Shown one piece after another: positions 1-4,725 of a stretch of DNA of 5,309 nt (the first letter of the stretch is position 1; each line of letters begins with the position of its first letter). The notes under the pieces are model-generated. The model had not been told where the DNA came from, did not search any database, and was given only the letters and a program-made list of their open reading frames with translations. The stretch comes from Anaerolineae bacterium (GTDB lineage Bacteria; Chloroflexota; Anaerolineae; J102), in the NCBI GenBank assembly GCA_027036755.1, contig JALWDV010000083.1, forward strand, positions 1 through 5,309, given 5' to 3'. A program made the position numbers and the translations under genes.

Positions 1-2
1 CC

Positions 3-118
3 CCAGCCCTCCCCCGCCCAGTCGCTCCGCTCCTTTGCGGGAGAGGGAGCCGCTGGTTTGCAAAGCTTTTTGCAGGCGGAGAGCCCTCCCCACCGCTTGC
101 GGGGGGAGCGAGGGGGGC
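3..118. repeat. GC-rich palindromic intergenic repeat (series of hairpins)
   Basis: Positions 3-56 form one long imperfect hairpin. CCAGC at 3-7 pairs with GCTGG at 52-56, and the C-rich arm after it faces GCGGGAGAGGG at 37-47. A second small hairpin is GCAAA (60-64) / TTTGC (69-73) with a 4-base loop. A third has the arms CTCCCC(A)CCG at 86-95 and CGGGGGGAG at 100-108. The phrase AGCCCTCCCC occurs at the start of both GC-rich parts. No open frame here looks like a real gene. Such C/G-tract palindromes are common as dispersed intergenic repeats in some Chloroflexota. The element could also act as the 3' end of an upstream transcript, but no T-run follows the stems. Confidence 0.5.
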
Positions 119-180
119 CTGCCGCAGCAGAAGCCAAGCCACCGAAAACAGACAGACTACCTTAGCAGTTACGTCATCCG

Positions 181-187
181 AGAAGGG
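181..187 (+). promoter_or_regulatory. Shine-Dalgarno sequence of the amidohydrolase gene
   Basis: AGAAGGG lies four bases before the ATG at 192. It is a fair match to the anti-SD sequence and supports that start. I see no convincing -35/-10 pair in 119-180. Confidence 0.55.
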
Positions 188-191
188 AACC

Positions 192-1229
192 ATGACTCAT
201 CCAACCACGTGCTACGCTTACGATCCCATCGAGCAGCAGCACAACCAGATCGGCCATGTGGAAAACAATCGCCGCACGGCTCGGGCCATGGCCTTGCTGT
301 CGGAACGCGGTCTGCTCGACCAGATGATACAAGCGTCGATCAAGCCCATAACCTCCGAAGTGCTGCAACGCATTCACTCGCCCGAATACATCGGCCGCGT
401 GGCCGCGTTGGCCGCCGCTGGCGGGGGAATGCTGGATTTCGAGACTTACATGACGCCGGCGAGCTATCAGGTCGCCCTGATGTCGGCGGGAGCGGCTTTG
501 GCTGTGACCCGGGACGTGGTCGAAGGGCGGGCCCGCAACGGCATCAGCATCATGCGCCCGCCGGGCCACCACGCGCTGCCCGCCGAGGCCATGGGCTTTT
601 GCATCTTCGCCAACGCGGCCCTGGCCGCCCGCTTCGCCCAGCAGGAGTTGGGCCTGGCGCGCGTTCTCATCATCGACTGGGACGTGCATCATGGCAACGG
701 CACCGAGGCCATCTTCTACGATGACCCCACGGCGGCTTTCGTCTCCCTGCATCAGAGCCCCTTGTGGCCCGGCACGGGCGCGGTGGAGGATATCGGCGTG
801 GGGCCGGGCGAAGGCTTTACCATGAACATCCCCATGCCGCCGGGTGCGGGCGACGCCGGTTATCTTCGGGCCTTCGACGAGCTAATCGTCCCCTTTGCCC
901 ACCGATTCCAGCCGCAGCTCATCATCGTCTCCTCGGGCTACGACGTGCACTGGCGCGATCCCCTCTCGCAGATGGCCCTCTCGCTGATGGGATACACCGA
1001 GCTGACCCGCCGAGCCCGACTGCTGGCGGAAGCGCTCTGCGACGGGCGTTTGGTCGTCCTGCTGGAGGGGGGATACGATCTGGGGGCGGTCAGCTACGGC
1101 GTTCTCGACACCACGCTGGCGCTGATGGGACGGGAGACCGAGGCGGAAGACCCGTTCGGGCCCGCCCCCTCGCCCGAGACGGACGTCAGCAGCAGGATCG
1201 CGGAGATCAAACGTCAGCATCGGCTGTAA
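192..1229 (+). CDS. Histone deacetylase / acetylpolyamine amidohydrolase family zinc hydrolase
   Basis: 345-residue cytoplasmic zinc amidohydrolase that removes acyl groups from amines (acetyl-polyamine, acetyl-lysine or a similar substrate). The family hallmarks appear in order: RPPGHHA with the catalytic His pair H126-H127, GFCIFAN at 135-141, DWDVHHGNGT at 162-171 giving zinc ligands D164 and H166 with D162 as the charge-relay Asp, SSGYDVH at 247-253 giving the third zinc ligand D251, and LEGGY at 291-295 with the transition-state Tyr Y295. The site is therefore complete. The length is close to that of acetylpolyamine amidohydrolases (about 340 residues). The stretch HQSPLWPGTG (187-196) and the general pattern resemble bacterial class II HDAC-like amidohydrolases. 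There is no signal peptide, and residues 314-345 are a polar, probably flexible tail. Homologues are often labelled AcuC or HDAC-like, and the substrate cannot be read from the sequence. Polyamine-type genes downstream favour an acylated amine, by inference. The gene is separated from them by 468 bases, so it is probably its own unit. Confidence 0.9.
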   Translation: MTHPTTCYAYDPIEQQHNQIGHVENNRRTARAMALLSERGLLDQMIQASIKPITSEVLQRIHSPEYIGRVAALAAAGGGMLDFETYMTPASYQVALMSAGAALAVTRDVVEGRARNGISIMRPPGHHALPAEAMGFCIFANAALAARFAQQELGLARVLIIDWDVHHGNGTEAIFYDDPTAAFVSLHQSPLWPGTGAVEDIGVGPGEGFTMNIPMPPGAGDAGYLRAFDELIVPFAHRFQPQLIIVSSGYDVHWRDPLSQMALSLMGYTELTRRARLLAEALCDGRLVVLLEGGYDLGAVSYGVLDTTLALMGRETEAEDPFGPAPSPETDVSSRIAEIKRQHRL

Positions 1230-1294
1230 GCTCACTGGGACGATACAGCCTACATGTCGGACTGGTGAGCACTAAAGGCGACATGCCAAGACCA

Positions 1295-1402
1295 TAAAAC
1301 GTCAAGCGTCAAACGTAACACTGCTGTAACGATGTCATGGCTCATTGCAGGACATTGTTCTGCCAACAAACACCTGACGCTTGACGTTTTACGCATGACG
1401 TG
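1295..1402. repeat. Heptamer short repeats forming a 17-bp perfect inverted repeat
   Basis: The left arm has three consecutive 7-base units, AAACGTC, AAGCGTC and AAACGTA (1297-1317). The right arm has four units in the opposite orientation, TGACGCT, TGACGTT, TTACGCA and TGACGTG (1375-1402). Positions 1295-1311 and 1375-1391 are perfect reverse complements over 17 bases, with a 63-base spacer. Period, degeneracy and inverted arrangement are visible directly. The function is unknown. It may be a degenerate dispersed intergenic repeat, a miniature element with inverted ends, or a bidirectional 3'-end structure for the hydrolase transcript. Confidence 0.65.
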
Positions 1403-1614
1403 GGTTGGCATAAATGGCCAGCGTTGCTTCGCCAGGCGTCTTCTCGTCGTGACCTGTAGATAATTACCCACAATAACCCAAAATAAACCGAATCGATGTG
1501 GAAAAGTGTGGGATAAAACCGAAAACAATTCGAGAAATCGTCACCATGCAAGATGTCCGCAATGTCAAATTGCCACAAAGTAAGGTTGTTTAGTAAAAAA
1601 TAGTGACTTTATTA

Positions 1615-1643
1615 TTGATTTTTGTGATAATTTATGATAAAAT
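1615..1643 (+). promoter_or_regulatory. Predicted sigma-70-type promoter of the lrp-like gene / operon
   Basis: TTGATT (1615-1620, 4 of 6 to TTGACA) and TAAAAT (1638-1643, 5 of 6 to TATAAT) are separated by exactly 17 bases inside the most AT-rich stretch of the window. Transcription would start near 1650, leaving a leader of about 48 bases before the ATG at 1698. An alternative -10, TATGAT at 1633-1638, has no well-spaced -35. This is probably the promoter for the regulator and the transport genes after it. Confidence 0.5.
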
Positions 1644-1653
1644 AGCCTTTATC
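1631..1653. promoter_or_regulatory. Overlapping dyads on the -10 region, candidate operator
   Basis: Two symmetric sequences cover the predicted -10 and start site: TTTAT-G-ATAAA (1631-1641) and GATAAA-N6-TTTATC (1636-1653). A related half-pattern, AAAATAG followed by CTTTAT, occurs at 1597-1612 and again at 1639-1652, about 42 bases (four helical turns) apart. Lrp/AsnC proteins commonly bind AT-rich dyads spaced on one face of the DNA and repress their own genes, so autoregulation is a reasonable inference. In so AT-rich a region, chance symmetry is also possible. Confidence 0.35.
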
Positions 1654-1697
1654 CAGCCACTTATTGCATTCCCTTCCTCCTTTGGATTGACGATTTT

Positions 1698-2207
1698 ATG
1701 AACATCGCAATGAAATCAAACGACAATGGTCATTCCGGCCCGGTGAAGCTCGACGAAATCGACCTGGAGATCATCCGCACGCTGAAACGGGACGGGCGCA
1801 CGCCCTTCGCCCAGATCGCCCAACGTCTGGGCGTTTCTACGGGCATGATCCGCCAGCGTTATCAGCGACTGACCAAAGAGGGCGTGCTGCAAGTGGTGGC
1901 GGTTACCAACCCGCTGCTGTTGGGATTTTCCACCATGGCCATGATCGGCATCAAGGTGGATGGGGCGCATCTGCAGGAAGTGGCGGAGAAGATCGCTGCA
2001 TTGGAGGAGGTCATCTATCTCGTTCTCACCGCGGGAGCGTACGATCTTTTCGTCGAGGTGGTGTTCCGGGATAACGAACATCTGCTGGAGTTTCTCAGTC
2101 AGCGGCTGCGCACCATCGAGGGCATTCGGGAAACCGAGACATTCATGTATCTGAAAATCGTCAAGGAGATTTACTCCTGGCCCGATATTGGCAACTCGAC
2201 CCCATGA
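1698..2207 (+). CDS. Lrp/AsnC family transcriptional regulator
   Basis: 169-residue DNA-binding regulator of the feast/famine type. After a polar tail of about 16 residues, residues 17-66 form the winged helix-turn-helix (LDEIDLEII, then RTPFAQIAQRLGVS, then MIRQRYQRLTKEGVL). Residues 78-156 form the ligand-sensing RAM domain with its alternating strands (MAMIGIKVDG, VIYLVLTAGAYDLFVEVVF), including the family's G-x-YD turn at G113-D116 and the closing strand ETFMYLKIVKEIYSW. Such proteins assemble as dimers to octamers and respond to amino acids or related small molecules. Its position directly before a transport operon, 40 bases from the next start, suggests that it is a local regulator of amine or amino-acid uptake and autoregulates. 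No good Shine-Dalgarno precedes the ATG at 1698. A second in-frame ATG at 1710 would remove only four residues and has no better site. The effector is not predictable. Confidence 0.9.
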   Translation: MNIAMKSNDNGHSGPVKLDEIDLEIIRTLKRDGRTPFAQIAQRLGVSTGMIRQRYQRLTKEGVLQVVAVTNPLLLGFSTMAMIGIKVDGAHLQEVAEKIAALEEVIYLVLTAGAYDLFVEVVFRDNEHLLEFLSQRLRTIEGIRETETFMYLKIVKEIYSWPDIGNSTP

Positions 2208-2233
2208 TCGTTTCCCTTTCTCACCCAAATCCC

Positions 2234-2240
2234 AAGGAGG
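2234..2240 (+). promoter_or_regulatory. Strong Shine-Dalgarno that fixes the start of the binding-protein gene
   Basis: AAGGAGG lies seven bases before the ATG at 2248. It is the best ribosome binding site in the window. Together with the lipoprotein signal that begins at that Met, it decides for 2248 over the in-frame upstream ATG at 2188. Confidence 0.85.
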
Positions 2241-2247
2241 CATCTCG

Positions 2248-3393
2248 ATGAAAAAACTGCTGATGTTCGCACTCTTATTGACAGCCCTGATGCTGGCGTT
2301 AGCTGGATGCAGCCAGAAGGCTGCTCCCGAGCAAAAGCAGGCAGAGGAAAAGCCCGCGGCGACATCCGCTCCAGCAGAAGAAAAGCCTGCTGAATCCAGC
2401 AATGAGGTGGAGTCGGGTGATCTGGTGCTCTATAGCTATGAGGAAACCGTCACCGACTTTTTCCTGGATGGCTACCGCGAAGAGTATCCGCAGGTCAATC
2501 TCAAGACAGCGGTCTATGGCGAGCTGGATGAAGCCATTGCCAAGCTGCGCGGCGGCTACAAGGCCGATGTCCTCAACGCGTGTGTGGACTACATCCCCAC
2601 CCTGCGCAAGCTGGATATGCTCGAACCGGTCGACACCAAAAAAATCGAGTACTGGCCCGACGTCTTTCCCTTCTTCCAGAAGATGCCCGAAATCCAGGCC
2701 GGGGAAAATCAGGTGTGGATGGCGCCGGTGGATGCGGGCCTGGAAGGCATGATGTACCGCACCGACAAGGTGGACCCACCGCCCACGTCCTGGAACGACC
2801 TGTGGAACGAAAAATACAAGGGACACATCGTCATGCAGGATTACGCCCGCAACGCCATCGCTATCGCAGCGCTGGCCCTGGGTTATGACGATCCCTTCAA
2901 TCTTACCGACGAGCAACTGGAGGCGGCAAAGAAAAAACTCATCGAGCAAAAACCTTTGCTGCTGACCTACTTCGAATCGGACGAAGAAGTGCAGGAGCTA
3001 TTCAAATCGGGGGATGCCTGGATCTCCTTCGGCTGGACCGCTGACGCCAACGTCCTCAACACAGAAGAAGACATTCCTGTGAAATACGTCTCGCCCAAAG
3101 AGGGAGCGTTCTCCTGGGTGTGTGGTTACAGTATCCTCAAAGGAACCAAAATGCCCAACGCTGCTCACGCACTCATCAATCATTACCTCGATCCCGATCT
3201 CCAATACTTCGAGGCTACAGATTTCGAGTACTTCGTAGCCAATAGCAAGGTTCTGGACAAGCTGGAAGAAGACGAGAAATCGCTGGTCGGTTTGGATCAC
3301 CCCGAACAGTTGGAAGAGTCTCACGTAGAGGTCATTCCCGACAACTACGACAAATGGCTTCAAGTCTGGGAAGAGGTGCAGGCGGCGCAGTAA
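2248..3393 (+). CDS. PotD-like ABC transporter solute-binding lipoprotein
   Basis: 381-residue extracytoplasmic substrate-binding protein, anchored as a lipoprotein. Residues 1-20 are a lipoprotein signal (MKKLL, hydrophobic core) with lipobox LAGC at 18-21, so C21 is the lipidated N-terminus. Residues 22-56 are an Ala/Glu/Lys/Pro linker containing AEEKPA twice (32-37, 43-48). The two-lobed binding domain runs from about 57 to 381. It follows E. coli PotD along its length (from memory): LYSY near 61, the TSWNDLWNEKYKG block at 180-192 matching TSWADLWKPEYKG, PKEG at 283-286, and NAAHALINHYLDPD near 304-317 matching the PotD EGALKLINFLLRPD segment. W290 and Y328 match PotD W255 and Y293, but PotD D168, E171 and D257 correspond to Y199, N202 and C292. 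D114, D162 and E166 are acidic residues that PotD lacks nearby. Family membership is well supported; the exact ligand is doubtful. Forty bases after the regulator gene, it is probably in the same transcript. Confidence 0.88.
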   Translation: MKKLLMFALLLTALMLALAGCSQKAAPEQKQAEEKPAATSAPAEEKPAESSNEVESGDLVLYSYEETVTDFFLDGYREEYPQVNLKTAVYGELDEAIAKLRGGYKADVLNACVDYIPTLRKLDMLEPVDTKKIEYWPDVFPFFQKMPEIQAGENQVWMAPVDAGLEGMMYRTDKVDPPPTSWNDLWNEKYKGHIVMQDYARNAIAIAALALGYDDPFNLTDEQLEAAKKKLIEQKPLLLTYFESDEEVQELFKSGDAWISFGWTADANVLNTEEDIPVKYVSPKEGAFSWVCGYSILKGTKMPNAAHALINHYLDPDLQYFEATDFEYFVANSKVLDKLEEDEKSLVGLDHPEQLEESHVEVIPDNYDKWLQVWEEVQAAQ

Positions 3394-3404
3394 GCAGATT
3401 TTCC

Positions 3405-3459
3405 AGAGATTCGCGGGGATTGGAACAGCGTCCCATCTGATCCATCCCCGCGAATCCCT
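3405..3459 (+). other. Strong intercistronic stem-loop between binding-protein and ATPase genes
   Basis: GATTCGCGGGGAT (3408-3420) and ATCCCCGCGAATC (3444-3456) are perfect 13-bp reverse complements. Pairing can go on inside with a one-base bulge (GGA 3422-3424 with TCC 3441-3443) and outside with AG/CT (3405-3406 / 3458-3459) past one mismatch. The stem starts 12 bases after the stop codon. No T-run follows and I find no new promoter between it and the ATPase gene, so a full terminator seems unlikely. A partial terminator or an mRNA 3'-stabilising structure that raises the level of the upstream binding protein fits better, as known for many ABC transport operons. Confidence 0.6.
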
Positions 3460-3528
3460 CAGAGTTCGCCCCTTCTTCCCTCCATCGATTAGAGACGTCC
3501 CCAGATCTTCACCGCACAAACACTCGCT

Positions 3529-4674
3529 ATGTCTGAATCACCTTCTGGCCTCGAAGTCCGCAACCTCACCAAGCGATTTGGCAAGATCATTGCCGTCAAT
3601 GACGTTTCCTTTGGTATCAAGTCAGGGGAATTTTTCTCCCTGTTGGGTCCCAGTGGCAGCGGCAAGACCACCATGCTACGCATGATCGGCGGATTGGAGA
3701 CGCCCGACGCTGGCGACATCTTTCTGGAGGGCGAGAAGATCACCTTCTTGCCGCCCGAAAAACGAGATGTCAACATCGTCTTCCAGAACTACGCGCTCTT
3801 TCCCCATCTCAATGTCTATGACAACGTGGCTTTTGGGCCTCGGCGGCGCAAGTGGCCCGAGGATAAAATCCGTCAGGAAGTCACCCATCTTCTGGAGATG
3901 GTTCACCTCAGCGGCTACGAGGAGAAATATCCCAGGCAGCTTTCCGGCGGTGAGAAGCAACGCATCGCTCTGATCCGCGCCCTTATCCTCAAACCCAAGC
4001 TACTGTTGCTGGATGAGCCTCTGGGTGCGCTGGATCTGAAAATCCGTCAATCGCTGCAACTGGAATTGGCCAATATCCAGTACGAAGTGGGCATCACCTT
4101 CATTTACGTCACCCACGATCAATCGGAAGCCCTGACAATGGCGGACCGCATCGCAGTGATGAACAAAGGTCGCATCTTGCAGATGGGCACGCCCAAAGAG
4201 ATCTACGAGCACCCTACTGACCGCTTTGTCGCCAACTTCATTGGCAACACCAACCTTTTCGAAGGCAAGGTGGTGGCGCTGCATGGCGACGAGGTGAAAG
4301 TTGACGTGCCCGATCTGATGGAGATGTGGGGCGTCGCTTCGGATAAACATGTAGCGCACTTGCGGCCCGGGATGCAGGTTGCGGTCTCGGTGCGGCCAGA
4401 GAAGATGCGCATCTCGCGCAACAAACCCGAAAAGCCTGGGTACAACATGATCCAGGGGATGGTAATCGACGTCATCTATCTGGGCGTTAGCACCGAATTC
4501 CTGGTCAGACTGCCCAACGGACAGGTCGTGCGAGTCTTCGCCCAGAACATCAGTCAGGAAAACGAATTGTGGACCATCACCTGGGACGAACAGGTGTGGG
4601 TCTATTGGCGACCATACCGATCGTTGATCCTGGCTGACGCGGAAGACGCACATTATGAAAACGTTGAAGGATAA
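3529..4674 (+). CDS. PotA-like ABC transporter ATP-binding protein (spermidine/putrescine type)
   Basis: 381-residue cytoplasmic ATPase that would drive an amine importer as a dimer on the inner face of the membrane. All nucleotide-binding motifs are intact: aromatic A-loop F17, Walker A GPSGSGKTT (40-48), Q-loop Q86 in FQNYALFPHL, ABC signature LSGGEKQR (138-145), Walker B LLLLDEP (158-164) with catalytic E163, D-loop ALD (167-169) and switch H196 in THDQSEAL. Residues 233-240 (FVANFIGN) lead into the C-terminal TOBE-type region (about 241-370, with SVRPEKMRI at 287-295), the regulatory domain of the MalK/PotA/CysA group. Length and layout match PotA (378 residues in E. coli). The signature has EK where most relatives have QQ, which should be tolerated. 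The gene lies 135 bases after the binding-protein gene and 51 bases before the aminotransferase. It has no visible Shine-Dalgarno before its ATG. Related ATPases for iron, sulfate or sugars are similar, so the amine assignment rests on the neighbour. Confidence 0.9.
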   Translation: MSESPSGLEVRNLTKRFGKIIAVNDVSFGIKSGEFFSLLGPSGSGKTTMLRMIGGLETPDAGDIFLEGEKITFLPPEKRDVNIVFQNYALFPHLNVYDNVAFGPRRRKWPEDKIRQEVTHLLEMVHLSGYEEKYPRQLSGGEKQRIALIRALILKPKLLLLDEPLGALDLKIRQSLQLELANIQYEVGITFIYVTHDQSEALTMADRIAVMNKGRILQMGTPKEIYEHPTDRFVANFIGNTNLFEGKVVALHGDEVKVDVPDLMEMWGVASDKHVAHLRPGMQVAVSVRPEKMRISRNKPEKPGYNMIQGMVIDVIYLGVSTEFLVRLPNGQVVRVFAQNISQENELWTITWDEQVWVYWRPYRSLILADAEDAHYENVEG

Positions 4675-4725
4675 CCTGGTGCATAAATTCAACGCCATCA
4701 ATTTTACTTTTCATACAAGATACCC

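Larger units (their letters stand above)
1230..1697. other. 468-base intergenic region: repeats, then AT-rich promoter
   Basis: I see no believable gene here on either strand. The left part (1230-1402) holds a weak dyad, GCTCAC (1230-1235) / GTGAGC (1265-1270), and the heptamer inverted repeat listed separately. The middle (1403-1560) is ordinary-looking sequence with two DnaA-box-like 9-mers. From about 1575 to 1650 the base composition becomes strongly AT-rich, unlike the GC-rich coding sequence on both sides, and carries the promoter of the regulator gene. The break in repeat content and composition suggests two separate transcription units on either side. Confidence 0.6.

Noticed and set aside
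35..724. 229-codon + strand reading frame overlapping the amidohydrolase gene
   Set aside because: It runs in another frame of a gene with complete HDAC motifs and has low-complexity Arg/Gly/Pro-rich sequence typical of a GC-rich shadow frame.
1230..1270. Hairpin just after the amidohydrolase stop as an intrinsic terminator
   Set aside because: The stem is only six base pairs (GCTCAC/GTGAGC) with a large, poorly paired interior and no T-run.
1297..1402. CRISPR array
   Set aside because: Units are 7 bases, contiguous and degenerate; there are no 20-40 base repeats with unique spacers and no cas genes.
1250..1528. 92-codon - strand frame (and an overlapping 78-codon one) in the intergenic region
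   Set aside because: It passes through the heptamer repeats, shows no recognisable domain or ribosome site, and has amino-acid composition unlike the real genes nearby.
2164..2178. Small AGGAG/CTCCT hairpin near the end of the regulator gene
   Set aside because: A five-base stem within coding sequence, easily due to chance; no T-run or other signal supports a role.
2188..2247. Twenty-residue N-terminal extension of the binding protein from the ATG at 2188
   Set aside because: It overlaps the end of the regulator gene, has no ribosome site, and would bury the lipoprotein signal. The ATG at 2248 has AAGGAGG at ideal spacing and starts the signal peptide.
1716..2402. 228-codon - strand frame opposite the regulator and start of the binding-protein gene
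   Set aside because: It is antisense to two well-supported genes, and its Ala/Ser/Phe-rich start is just the reverse of the lipoprotein linker.
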